DNA from: Rhododendron vialii
Taxonomy: Eukaryota > Streptophyta > Magnoliopsida > Ericales > Ericaceae
Assembly (NCBI RefSeq): GCF_030253575.1
Contig: NC_080567.1
Coordinates: forward strand, 37,725,501 to 37,789,500
Direction of reading: 5' to 3'
Length of the DNA: 64,000 bases
In this document: positions 21,825 to 34,562 of the stretch, piece by piece
Numbering within the stretch: the stretch's first letter is position 1
How the letters are laid out: each line of letters starts with the position of its first letter
The notes under the pieces: generated by a model
What the model saw: only the letters and a program-made list of their open reading frames with translations
The model's database searches: none
What the model was told of the DNA's origin: nothing
Program-made: the position numbers and the translations under genes

Positions 21825-24800
21825 TCAACACAATGCAGCCACCTTGCTAGCAAGAACACGTTCCCGTCTTTCAATATACCCAAATGGAAACCAACCGGCT
21901 TTCCCCTTGCATTCGCCTTCGGCCCAGCCATTGTTTGACACCTGTCAAAACCGTGGAACATGAATAGCTGGAGCACTACAATCAGTTACAAATTCATAAG
22001 CGCTCAGAAGGAAAATATTAGCAGCAATTTTTTGCTTCAAAAGCAGTAGCAAATCGAGAAGAAAACAATGTACTGCAAAAACATTGTGCAAGTATTGAAC
22101 CATCAAAAGACCTGGTTAAAGCTGAACAGAATAACAAAGGAAAGATGACTACCACCACAGCCACGGGAGAATAATACATTTCACACCCTCTGGCATTTAT
22201 ATACCCGTCACTCGAAGTTTAAAAGGGAGTGAACAGGTAACTTAGACAAGAGGAATTTTCCTACACTTGGAACATTGATAAAACTTTGTGAGAACTTGAT
22301 AAGTACCCAGACCAACTGTCCCAGCTGCATAAATCTGGTTACACAAAACAATGTGATGAAATCACTGGCAACAAAGTAAATGAGTGGACAATTTTAAACT
22401 ACTATAACCTGTTATGCATATTATAATCTATACGACAGTAGATAAATACAACTGGCTATTATGCTATTCCAGGATAAACTCCTCGCCACACATTTGTCTC
22501 AATTCCTCGAGCTACTGAATTAAAAAGACATGAGTAAGCTAAGCATGAAGCAGAATAGCAGGAATTCAAATAGGTGCTGGAAAATAAGGATGCACTAATT
22601 TTAGAACTATGTGAAGAGAAATATATCACAGGGTCAATTCATGCACTGCAAACCTTTCGAACAACAATATAATCACCAATTGACAAATTAAGCTCCACAT
22701 CGGATTCAGCTTGATATGAGTACATGACCTGCAACAAAGTGAAAGAATGGAATATACAATGAATGGAGCCCTTCAAACAGAAGCGACAAATACTGCAGCG
22801 CTTCCTCAGAATCTCAGACAATCATTAAGTCAAAACAATTCTGGTTTATCTACACTTACCTCTCCCAAAAAGTAACCCATGCTGTCAGTTGATCCATTTG
22901 GTGTTGGAGAAGGAAAAACACCATTAACTTCCCCGTATGATGGCGGCGAGGGCATGCTGTCCATACTTGGACTACGAGGTGCTTCAATTCTTTGCCGCTC
23001 TGATATCATCTGCCAAATAACAACAATAGGGACTTCTCTCAGATTCTCAAGCGGAAAAAGATGAAGTTCTAATAAAATGTGTACACTAGATGAGTGGTAA
23101 AACATAAAGTTTCAATAAAATGGGTGGACTAGATGAATGGTAAAGGATTTAAAAGGAAGGGGTCTAGTGGGTTTGAAAGATCATAGTAACTGCATACCTC
23201 GCCTTCAAGCTGATCAAGTATCTGAAGAACTCTCTGATGATAAGTTCGTTCTGATTCAACCTTGAAAACAATCGGGGGAGAATCCAACAAAGGTAAGTTT
23301 CCAAATCTGATTCCATACACATAGAGACTGCTACATGCACAAAAACTTTGGCTAAACAAGAGGGCAGATTGCATTACCATGGCTATAAGCCGCTGTAGAG
23401 TCAATCTCTGTTGTTGAGATTCAACAGCAGACATTGCTGCAGCAGCTTCTTTACCTAACATTCCCATGTTTGATTGCAGGTCTTGTAGTTTTGTTTCAGA
23501 AGCTTCAAGTTTCAAAGCCACGTCAGGGTTCCCTGTTTCTCTGAATTTTGCTTGACGTCTGGAAACTTCAATAGCCTATCTAGGTTCAGGAGAAACAAAA
23601 TCACCAGATTGTAAGAGGAAACGTAGATGACATGTAGCAATTCCAATATAATCTAGACAACAAATTTGCATGTAAGAACCACCAAACCAATTGATGTTGA
23701 AGCACATCACCGTAAGGAACTGTATGAAGAAAATACAGTGTACCCCAACAACGTAGTAAAATGCCATAAATGAAATACCTGAGATTCAGCCTCTTGTCGA
23801 ACCCTATCATAACGTTGAACAAGATGACGAGCATCTTCTAGTGGTGCCCCTATTACCATTGCTCGCAATGGTTCTGCGACCTAATTAAAGAGGAATCAGA
23901 AGCATGAGAAGACTTAACTAAAGGCCAATAAATGAAATTGTCCCAAAAGCCATTCTAATATATAATACTTCTACTTGAGCTACTTCAAATAAGCTAGTAG
24001 ACAACCAATGCCAAAACAGTATGAAACGTTGGTTTTTTTATGGAATCTCCCCCATGAAATTGGAAAATCATCGTTAAACTATCCTACACAAATCAAATGC
24101 TACTTGGAATTTTAGACAAGCCAAATAGGCAGCAACTCAAGCTTGACTTAATTGTTTTACATTGTGCCCAACTTATGCCCCATTAAAATTTCAATATTAA
24201 GCCATCCTTAAAATAGATAGATTGTGCGTTCCTTCCAAGTCGTTTGGTAAGGTGGAAGGAAGCAAGAAAGGAATAGGAGGAGGAATGGAAAAGTCTTCCA
24301 TAGGAATAGTTTGTGGGTGCCTCTCACTTTGTTTGGGTGAAACCGCACAAGAATATAAGGAATACATTCAAAATTAATCTTGAATCATTACCCTATTTTG
24401 TATGATAGTACCATCAGAAAGCAAAAGGAAAATAGATAACTTCACCTTCAAAAGAGAAAGGTACATGGGTGTCATCCCTTGACACCTTTTCAATGAACTT
24501 ATTACTTATCAAAAAAAATTCAAAAGGGAAAGGGAGCTTATATACTTCCCTATCTTGGCTTGCAACATCAGAATCAGCCAAAGCAATGCTGTTGATAATA
24601 CTGGATTATGGAAACCACTGGGGACATAGTTGATGAGGAAAAATGCCAATCTATCCATAAGGAATAATAAAGTGGACAGAACCTAAGTTTGTTCCAAAAA
24701 TGTAAGATCTTTCTCAACTAAGTGCCATTTGGAATGGAGGCATATCAATTGTTTCGATGAGCCCACAAAATTAAAACAAGAGAAATATTGCAAAAATAAA

Positions 24801-25328
24801 GTCATATTTGCAAATTGTGAGAAAGACATATTTTGCTGTACTATTCATGGTGCCTAATTTCTACAGTACCTTGAAATCTGGTGGAAATAAGGAAAAATCA
24901 ACAAACCTGAGTGCCAAGGGATTTTAATAGATTTCCATGTTCTTTCTCCATTTGAGCACGAGCTCGTCCAAAACTTGATGCAGCTTTTGATAATGTACTA
25001 CCACTGGTGCATGTATTCTCTGTGCCATATTTCCTGCTATCTTCTGACAACTTAGTTCCTGGAAACACGTAGTAAATCACAAGAATACAAACGTCAACTC
25101 CTTGGCTGGCATGAAACAATATACCAATACAATACATCAAAGCTTCACCAACACACCTATCTCAACTTGTTTGGACCCAGTAACAATGTAACCTTCCACT
25201 CCCCGAACAATATCTCTTTGAAAATGCTGAAAACATGAGAAAACATCTTCAGGAACAAACAAAAGATTTCCACTGTTAGGTGAGACTCTGAGAATCCATC
25301 CAAATGCAAGCACGCACAGACACCCACC

Positions 25329-25397
<69 letters not shown>

Positions 25398-27636
25398 TCA
25401 ATAACCTTGGCAGCCCTCGTAGAGATGTAAAGTTTCTCTAGTTTCTGATGGTGCTGGAGCTCTGCCTCGTCAGGAACAACGTTATCTGAACCATATCCTC
25501 CAGCCCCAAACTGCTTAAAGACAGCCTAAATAACTCCAGGAAATCAACATTCATGCTATGAATTGGGTGGGATGGAACATAGGGAAGAACCCCAACGTCC
25601 ATTGCATACTATTATTTCTTGGTTAACTATTCCTACGCACTAGATATCATCATACTCCTTAAGTCAAGTAATAACAACCAATTGCTTTAGGTTGCCATGG
25701 AGGATGTAAAAAGATGTTCCTCCCTTCTTACAAATGCTCTATCAGATGTCATTGGTAAGTATGAAGTACGAACCAGATATTATGATATGACACACAAATC
25801 TAAACATACAGGCAATGCAACCCCTACAACCATGACATATAGGATATTATCACGATAGAGTGATTTGTCGACAGCATTAAGCAACCTAAAACAGCTCTGA
25901 CTACTCATTAGTTTGATTACATTTGTCTATTCAATTTTTTTCCAGAGAAAGAGGTCAGTGTCTGAAAAAAATGATTTTGCACGCTACAGCATCAAACTGA
26001 AATTTGTGACAGAAGTCACAGAACCAACTACAATGGCATTCATCATATATAGATATACAGAGTTTAAATTTATTTTCCAGTTTTCAAATCACCTAACTGA
26101 TAACACTACCCCACCGGACTCCAACAATGTCAATCCAAGTAGTCCATATTTTCCCTTATACACCAGGTAAAACAAAAAACTTGGCTCAACAAAGATTTCA
26201 TAACCACGCTAACTCTGTATTATCCATCATTAGACTTGCTAGCATCATCTATAGGATTCATTAGACATTCTAGTTAGTTTGAATGGCCATACTCTATAGG
26301 ATTCGAATTCAGAATCCATCGCTTAAGGTAAAAGTCATTGAGATAAATGGAAAACTTCGTCATAGTTCAAGCCATGTTTATTTCAGGATTTCTAAAATGA
26401 CTTTGTAACCACCGACGATGTTCATATAATGCTTAAACAGTTATAATTTCTGTACATATTTCACGGATACCAATACACATTCACGGATGATCCATGCACT
26501 TTTTCACAGACAGCAATATACTTTCTAGACATTACGATGGTGATTATCATTTTCCTTCCCAAAATCTATCCAAATGGAAACTTTTACAGACCTTTCAGAT
26601 ACCTGTTGTTTTGTTAAATGACTACATTCAAGACAGTAGCTTCTAGATTGAAATGCCATAAAATTGAATGGGACCTCTGTGGTTATGTGGTCTCACTACA
26701 GATTTAAACCAGCCAAAGGATAGCAAAGTCTTCTTAATTGTTCAAATAGCCTACAACATCCAAGACATGTACTAGGAGATTTCTCAAGCTAATAGACCAT
26801 ATTTAAGCTGAGGTATCACAAAGACTTTAATCAATAAGGTCTCAAATCTCATTAAATGCCTAATATGGAAACCTTGATCTCCACAAAGAGAAGCATAGAT
26901 CCACTGCAAGTCACTCCATCAACTAACATGGGCCCACTCTACAGTTTGCCCTCTGCCCAGCCTAGCAGTCCCGGATTATCTGGCAATATCTTTTGTCAAA
27001 TCTCACCACCACAACATATATCTTACAAAGAAACCATAACCAACGATAACATGCCGAACCGGTTCTTAAACTTTATCAACAATAGTTGTCGATGTCTTTA
27101 TTGTACAATGTATCCACTCCCAGCACATGAAATCCCCATCGGATAAGTACGACGAATTCTATTTTGATAAGTACTCAGAAGTTAAAATCATTAAATCTAA
27201 TACTGTGGCAATCAAAATTCTATAGACTTACCTGAAATTCCAAATTCAACTGAATTACATTGACCATTTGACACAATTCTGAATCTTGCAACTATTAGGG
27301 AATAGCATGAAATCTAACCCTATCAAACCGAAAAGAATCAACTCATACGAGATCAAAACTATAAAAATGATTTCTTTGATTCAACTCATCCACCCCTAAG
27401 CAACGGATATAACACCATGAATCGACAGGGGAAATTTTTTTTCAGAATTCACGACTAAGACTTTCCAACGGATCTACAAAGACAAGAACTTACATGGATC
27501 AAATTAGGGTTTTATAGTGGATATAAAAGCTTTCATAAAATTTAGATAAATGTAGAGAGAGAAAGAGGGAGAGGACCTGCTGTTGGCGGGCGACCTGTTC
27601 CCTTAGCTTGGTGGCTTGTTTCCTGATTGCTTCCAT
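21825..27636 (-). CDS. SH3P2: SH3P2-type BAR and SH3 domain protein
   Basis: Ten exons (high to low): 27636-27577, 25525-25406, 25226-25157, 25058-24907, 23880-23779, 23575-23378, 23260-23198, 23009-22860, 22728-22654 and 21941-21825. All phases close, giving 368 aa, the length I recall for Arabidopsis SH3P2 (At4g34660). An N-terminal BAR domain covers about residues 1-260: MEAIRKQATKLREQVARQQQ, LYISTRAAKHFQRD, GVEGYIVTGSKQVEIGTKL and ERTYHQRVLQILDQLEGE. A Ser/Pro-rich linker follows (PSPPSYGEVNGVF). The C-terminal SH3 domain holds ELNLSIGDYIVVRK and GWAEGECKGKAGWFPFGYIE. In Arabidopsis SH3P2 binds phosphoinositides and works in vesicle trafficking, cell-plate formation and autophagosome formation. 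Role here is by homology. Confidence 0.95.
25331..25395. repeat. (GA)n microsatellite in SH3P2 intron 2
   Basis: About 32 uninterrupted GA units lie 11 bp from the donor side of exon 2 of the SH3P2 gene. Its length suggests that it is polymorphic. Confidence 0.95.
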
Positions 27637-27652
27637 TCACGAACAGAAGGTT

Positions 27653-27656
<4 letters not shown>

Positions 27657-27695
<39 letters not shown>
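27657..27695. repeat. (GA)n microsatellite in the SH3P2 5' leader
   Basis: About 19 GA units lie some 20 bp upstream of the SH3P2 start codon, giving a CT-rich leader in the transcript. The MATE gene has the same arrangement. Confidence 0.9.
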
Positions 27696-27700
<5 letters not shown>

Positions 27701-27905
27701 TGGGATGGATTTGATTGATCAGGGGACTTCGGGGAGATCGTCGGAGATTTGTCCCGCCGAATAAACAAACTCGATGGAAATGCTCTGTCAGACAATTTCG
27801 AACTTGTTTTTTTATTCGTGTAATTAAACTTGAAAATACGCGTAGAACATTTGAGACAAATCAATAATTAGGAAAGTTCATTTTTGCACTACTCTTTTTG
27901 TCTTC

Positions 27906-29838
27906 CATATTTCTTTTAGTACAATATTTTTTATTTATTTAATGTATGTGCTTATGTAAGGTGATTTTTTTATTACAAGCGGCAGGAGAACACAAATATA
28001 AAAACTACAGCCACATTGACAAATAAGTCCGCAATCGCTATCTGCTCGTCCCAACTAATATTCTCATTGAAAGGATAAATACTACCAACAAATACAATTA
28101 ATAGTTTTTCAACGGTGAGAGTTCAAACTATTGATCTTTTGGTGAGATGTAGGAGATAGCCCCAAGTCACATAACTCGAGCACAAGTATGGTGTGGCCGT
28201 GTGAGAATTGAGTGCAGAAGTGTAAAGTATTTTGAAGAATTACGTGATTAAGATCTAGCCAATTGAGCTGACTCGTATGAACATTGAATGTAGAAAAACA
28301 AATTGCGTCAACAAGAAAATGCTATGTTACTCTCATTCTGGATAATTGTTAAGGGTAGTATTTTTCACACTCGTTTTTTTTTTGTTCTTATTCGTGTGAA
28401 TTTACTTTATTACCCTTTTATAAGTTCACTTATCCACACATGAAGGGGTAATGTAGTAAATTCACACAAAAACAAAACAAAAAGGGAGCTTAGATAGTAA
28501 AAAAAAAAAGAGTGTTAAAATCAGTTTCCATCATTAATTCCAATTCAAACATATTTCTTTTAGTACAATATTTTTTATTTATTTAATGTATGTGCTTATG
28601 TAAGGTGATTTTTTTTTACTACAAGCGGCAGGAGAACACAAATATAAAAATTATAGCCACATTGACAAATAAGTCCGCAATCGCTATCTGCTCGTCCCAA
28701 CTAATATTCTCATTGAAAGGATAAATACTACCAACAAATACAATTAATAGTTTTTCAACAGCGAGAGTTCAAACTATTGATCTTTTGGTGAGATGTAGGA
28801 GATAGCCCCAAGTCACATAACTCGAGCACAAGTATGGTGTGACCGTGTGAGAATTGAGTGCAGAAGTGTAAAGTATTTTGAAGAATTACGTGATTAAGAT
28901 CTAGCCAATTGAGCTGACTCGTATGAACATTGAATGTAAAAAAACAAATTGCATCAACAAGAAAATGCTATGTTACTCTCATTCTGGATAATTGTTAAGG
29001 GTAGTGTTTTTCACACTCGTTTTTTTTTTGTTCTTATTCGTGTGAATTTACTTTATTACCCTTTTATAAGTTCACTTATCCACACATGAAGGGGTAATGT
29101 AGTAAATTCACACAAAAACAAAACAAAAAGGGAGCTTAGATAGTAAAAAAAAGAGAGTGTTAAAATCAGTTTCCATCATTAATTCCAATTCAAACATATT
29201 TCTTTTAGTACAATATTTTTTATTTATTTAATGTATGTGCTTATGTAAGGTGATTTTTTTTATTACAAGCGGCAGGAGAACACAAATATAAAAACTACAG
29301 CCACATTGACAAATAAGTCCGCAATCGCTATCTGCTCGTCCCAACTAATATTCTCATTAAAAGGATAAATACTACCAACAAATACAATTAATAGTTTTTC
29401 AACGGCGAGAGTTCAAACTATTGATCTTTTGGTGAGATGTAGGAGATAGCCCCAAGTCACATAACTCGAGCACAAGTATGATGTGACCGTGTGAGAATTG
29501 AGTGCAGAAGTGTAAAGTATTTTGAAGAATTACGTGATTAAAATCTAGCCAATTGAGCTGACTTGTATGAACATTGAATGTAAAAAAACAAATTGCGTCA
29601 ACAAGAAAATGCTATGTTACTCTCATTCTGGATAATTGTTAAGGGTAGTGTTTTTCACACTCGTTTTTTTTTTGTTCTTATTCGTGTGAATTTACTTTAT
29701 TACCCTTTTATAAGTTCACTTATCCACACATGAAGGGGTAATGTAGTAAATTCACACAAAAACAAAACAAAAAAGGAGCTTAGATAGTAAAAAAAAAGAG
29801 TGTTAAAATCAGTTTCCATCATTAATTCCAATTCAAAC
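27906..29838. repeat. three tandem copies of a 645-bp unit
   Basis: Copies lie at 27906-28549, 28550-29194 and 29195-29838, with periods of 644 and 645 bp. They differ at only a small number of positions and in homopolymer lengths, so the array is young. Each unit starts CATATTTCTTTTAGTAC, contains CAAGCGGCAGGAGAACACAA and ends with a hairpin-forming part (GTGTGAATTTACTTTATTAC against GTAATGTAGTAAATTCACAC). No gene is encoded. The array stands just upstream of the SH3P2 gene. Confidence 0.95.
28349..28515. repeat. hairpin (MITE-like) part of the 645-bp unit, first copy
   Basis: The arms pair GTGTGAATTTACTTTATTAC with a downstream reverse complement, and the outer parts pair runs of T with runs of A next to CACTC and GAGTG. 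Matching hairpins lie at about 28995-29165 and 29643-29808. This may be a MITE that inserted before the unit was amplified. Confidence 0.65.
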
Positions 29839-30092
29839 CAACTTACCAAATAAGCTACTACAATAATTAAAGAATGAATGCTCCGTTTCTCATATAAATA
29901 AATAACAAAATTGAGTATGTATATGCTTCCTTGATTGGTTCTCATCTGGCGAGTTCGCCGGTCTTGCTTTCCAGGGGGTGTCTGTGTCAAAGTCTAAATA
30001 GTTTTGACTCATTCTTGTATTTTTTGATGAAATCTGTATTGCCTTCGGGCATTGTTATGAAATGAATTGACTGTGTTTCAAAAAAAAAAAAA
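29839..30092 (+). mobile_element. LINE-like 3' tail with poly(A)
   Basis: The segment ends with TTGCCTTCGGGCATTGTTATG, then AATGAATTGACTGTGTTTC and a run of 13 A. Plant L1-type LINE tails have this style (a C/T-rich stretch, ATGAAAT words, poly(A)). The 5' part is missing or unrecognisable, and the left boundary is approximate. Confidence 0.5.
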
Positions 30093-32300
30093 ACTCCTTA
30101 AACTAAACAATTCACAGTGCAATTCCACATACAATGTAACAGATAAAATGTCAATTTGTGAATCCACCAAACATCATTTTGTAAGGTATTAGTATTAAAA
30201 TAGTAAAATTAGTACATTAAGAGAAAAGCTGAACTCCTTACCTTCGTTTTTCAAGTACCCGATGCCAGCCCAATGGCCAAAGGCCTCTCGGCGGTACTAT
30301 TCATTTTACATGGAATATAACGCTAATTGTTTGGCTGAGTTATGATGATGAGTTTTTCAATCATAAGCAGCAAAATAAAGAGAGTCATTCTCATCTAACA
30401 TTCCGATGATCCAAATATATCCGGACTAGTAATTGTCCGTGTCTTCGATACTTTCTAAAAGTAGTTTACATGAAGTATCAAATTTCAATTTTCCGAAATT
30501 TTGTGTGTGGATACAATGGTTCTTTTTTAGAAGAAAACTATGGTACATAAGGTATACTGTATGTCTAAATTATGTCAATTTGTGATTTTCATTATACCGA
30601 TTTTTGGTTTTTTAATGCATATTTATGATGCTAGTTACGACTTGTACTTTAAAATTTACCTGTTGAACAAGTCATTAGTATATTACGTACCCATAATTTA
30701 AAAATATTGTTATTAACCATAAATATTCGTACCAGAATCCATAATACCTGTACCCCAACCAAATATATGCGTACAATATCAAAAATTAAATAATGCTATC
30801 AAAAAATGTTATAACAACACCATAAATTGGCATTATCTTATCACAATGAGTCGTATCAAAAATTCTTTGACTTGTATGATATTTCGTAACAAAATAAAAA
30901 TATGTTGTACCAGAATCAATAATTGTTATATCCAAGCCAAAAATATTTGTAAAATACCAAATTTTTTATAAAATAACCACAATTGTTATGACAACACCTA
31001 AAATTGTCATTTTCTTACCACAATATATCGTATCAAATGAAAACATATGTTAATACCACAAATTATATAACAAACCACAATTGTTATGACAATACCATAA
31101 ATTTACGTTTTCTTACCACAACATGTCGTACCACAGGAAATCGATTAAAATATTCGGTAATAAGATCAAAATTTGTCGTACCACAATCAATAACAATTAT
31201 ACCCAAACAAAATGTATGTTTAAAAAATCACAAATTCAGTAACAATATAATACATTGTCGTTATCTTAGCACAATGTGTTGTACGAAATTTAAGCTAAAA
31301 TTATTTTTAATTTCCGCCATATTATTTTTTAAAATTTTAAAATTTCTGCCATATTATCTTAATTTTCAATTCCATCCATATTATTTTTTTGAAAATTTAA
31401 TTTTTCCCTATGCAATACCTCAAAAATTTAAACTAAAAATGAAATTCTCGCTCAAAATTTTCATCCAAGAAATTCACCAAAAAGTAAGTACTATACCCAA
31501 ATTTTTTAATACAATTGCAATTTCCTCTCAAAATATTTCTCGAAATCAAATTCTCTCTCTAAAAAATTTAATACAAAAAATCAAAATCCCTCCAATTTTC
31601 CGTGGATGAATGAGAGTTCACTAAAAAAATTAATTATCCAACTGTCTCAAGACAAGGATTTGGGTTCGAACTTTTCAGGTGAAATGGGTTGAGTATGACT
31701 GTCAAAAGTATGACCAATTTTAGCTTAAGTTTTATTTTTTAATTTTTTGTTAGAATGATCGATCTAAACTATTAGGATATCAAATCTTACGATATTCAAC
31801 ATTGTTATTAAAATCAAAGATTATCGAATATTGACAAGTACGTATCAGAAGACATTATTATTTAATAATGTCATGTTGATCAAATTGGACTAAAAAATTG
31901 ATCATATCGAACAGTCTAACTTTATTGGTTTATTAAATTAGTTTTAAATTATTTTATTGTTTTCATAATTTTAAATTTAATAGTTTAGAAAGTAAAAAAA
32001 ATTATTCCTAAAACCCCCAAATTGATATTGGACTACATTTGAAAGCCCATTAAAAATAGAAGAGAGAGAAACTCAACAATAGAGTAAGTGATGACCGGTT
32101 AGACATGTTGCCCTTTTTTTTAATTAAAACATTGTACGGTTAAGATTAGATTATCTCAATCCAAGAGAATATAAAGAGGGTGCGTACGGTACACACTTAT
32201 TAAGGGGTGTGTACCATAGGTCTACCCTTCTTTTTAACGCCATTTTATTGAGGTGAGTCCCAGATATACGTATGATCCCACCTCATGCGAGAGGAGCATT
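30093..32300. other. AT-rich gene-free region with a degenerate tandem repeat
   Basis: No gene was found. From about 30700 to 31290 a degenerate unit of roughly 110 bp recurs, with words such as GTTATGACAACACCATAAAT, TTCTTACCACAA and TATGTCGTACCA. The open frame across 31004-31609 is an AT-rich artefact. The remainder shows no structure that I can name. Confidence 0.5.
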
Positions 32301-32309
32301 ACAAATTAC

Positions 32310-32660
32310 TTTTGGCCTCAACAAATTGCACTTAGCCGCGTCGAATTCTCTTGGCCGCATTGAATTGCACTTAGCCGCATTGAATTGCATTTGGCCACAT
32401 GAAATTACTTTATGGTCTCGCAATTCTTTGCGGTGAAGAGTAATTAGTAGAGGCTAAGTGCAATTCGATGCAGCCAAGAGCAATTCAATGCGGCCAAGTG
32501 CAATTCAATGCGGCCAAAAGCAATTTGATGCGGCCAAGTGCAATTCAATGCGGCCAAGTGCAACCGATGCGGCCAAGAGTAATTTGATGCGGCCAAGTGC
32601 AATTCGATGCGGTCAAGAGTAATTCGATGCGGCCAAGTACAATTCGATGCGGCCAAGATT
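32310..32660. repeat. minisatellite of about 22 bp in inverted orientation (hairpin)
   Basis: From 32455 to 32660 a unit like AATTCGATGCGGCCAAGTGC repeats about nine times. From 32310 to 32400 the same unit appears about four times as its reverse complement (TTGGCCGCATTGAATTGCAC). The two arms flank a spacer of roughly 50 bp and could form a long hairpin. An open frame across it on the minus strand is periodic and not a gene. Confidence 0.9.
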
Positions 32661-34562
32661 ATGAAACATTAATTTTAGTTTTTCTTTCATCCTTCTTCCA
32701 AATATTCATTATTTCCAAATATATTGCTGGCTCTACTACCTGTAAATCTCAGCTATAGAAAAAATATGTACAAATCTGATGGTCCAAAATATAAAGAATT
32801 CAAAAACCATTGCTCCATATTATATATAGATTACCTTTGATTTTCCTTTGGAAATAAGGAAACATCAAAATAAGATTAGGAAACACCAATTTTAGATTTT
32901 CTTTCACCTTCCTTCCAAATTTTCATTCTTTCCAAATTAAAAGGTAATAAATTGGAAAGGAAAGTGTGTATATTATCACAACAGGTCAAAGTATAACTTA
33001 AGGAAACATTCTTTTAATCAAACGGCTACGATCTTAGCTTGAAGGCGATCAACGGCTGTAGAGGTGCTCATGTTTGTATTTTTAGGCAAAAACAGTTCTA
33101 TTTTATATTTATTTCTTTAGTATATATGATCCTTATTATGGAGCTAGCTATTTGGCTGGTCATACACGTGTTGTGGTTTGAATTGTACGTTGGGCTTCAT
33201 GCAATCCCTTGTTTTTTTCGAACAAGAAGGCAATTTCATTTCAAAGTTCGGAGGCTTACAAAAATTCCATCACAAGAAGAATGAACTAAAACTTTAAGAA
33301 AGAAGAAGAAGAAGAAGAGGAGGAGGATGAAATTAAACAAATTTTCCTTGTGCTACTTTCAAATGAAAGCAACGGGACACTGAATTCATGTATTGACTGC
33401 ACCTGTGGATCATGCTTTGTGATGAAACTTGCTCTCCCCCCCCCACCAACTCCCAAGGAATGCTATGTACTGTTATTCACTTATTCCATCATTTGTTTGG
33501 CTGGCAGTGGGATTGTGGTTGCCCTCCATTTTCCTAGGAATAGGAGGATTGTACAATTATTTGAATGACCATTAGGTCATTTCCAATCCAAGGTCCCCCA
33601 AACCACCACAATTATTCCTTAGTGCATGCAATTGGATCTGTGGGTTTTGTGATTTTCTGCTGGTACCCGAGGAAAGGAAGGTTCCAGGAAACCCACCTAA
33701 ATAATAATACTCCAGTATTTGACATGTTTAATTTGATCTCTGGCTTAATTTCCAATAAAAGAGTGGGGAAAATTTCACCACCCTGAAGGTTTTTCCATCC
33801 ACTGCACATATTGGTCATCCACAATGGTATAATAAAAAATAAATAACTAAAAGTTGACATATCAGCTTTTAATTATTCATTTAAGAGGTTGCTATGCTTA
33901 ACAATGTCGAGATCTACAATGGTTACTTCCAGTCTATAACCAAAATAAGGGATCCACTACAATTTCACACACACACACACACACACACACATTACGTTAT
34001 TCATTTCCTTCCATTACGTTTTTTTTGGGCAAAAATATATTGAAAATATGGTGTTCTTCCTAGTGTTCTCTATCAAAACAACACCGAAACTTTGTTTTTC
34101 CTTCCTATTCCTATAGCTTATTTAACCAAACTAATATCACAAATCCACCACTCTCTTAATCTTTTAAAAAAAATTAGATGTGTTCCTGAATTTGGAAAAG
34201 AATATAAGGTTCCTCATGTACTCAGTCATAGGGGAGGAACGAAAAAGGAATAAAATAGAAACGGGAAAGAAGAATGAAATACTTTAATCCGGCAATGATG
34301 AGTTGAATTGTAGATGATCGAAAGATATAAGCTTTACTTTTGGGGGGAAAGAAAGAGAAATAGTTTGTGGGTGAAAAACGAAGAAGATATAGAGCAGGCG
34401 AAGAAGAGAAGAAGAAAATACTAGTTGAAACACGTGTGTATACAAATTTTGGAACCAGTTAACTTATGTGGTGTGAGGTTCACAAATTTTGATTATTGAA
34501 AAATGTTGTTAGTTTTGGTTATTCAAAGCCCAAAATTTGATTATTTCTAAGAATATTGCTAA
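32661..34562. other. gene-free region
   Basis: No exon was recognised. A short segment near 33208-33290 (CGAACAAGAAGGCAATTTCA) resembles the reversed 3' tail of a LINE. A CA/AC microsatellite lies at 33966-33991. Confidence 0.4.
33966..33991. repeat. (AC)n microsatellite
   Basis: Thirteen or so AC dinucleotides in intergenic DNA. Confidence 0.9.

Noticed and set aside
24230-24530. poly(A)-like end and purine-rich stretch in an SH3P2 intron suggesting a retroelement
   Set aside because: I could not find ends, flanking duplications or a family signature, so it is not listed as an element.
31004-31609. 201-codon open frame on the plus strand
   Set aside because: It lies in very AT-rich DNA with degenerate repeats. 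The translation is rich in Asn, Ile, Lys, Phe and Ser, has no domain, and no matching exon is nearby.
32444-32656. open frame on the minus strand with a repeating Ala-Ser-Asn-Cys-Thr-Trp-Pro pattern
   Set aside because: It is the 22-bp minisatellite read as protein. The periodicity explains the lack of stops.
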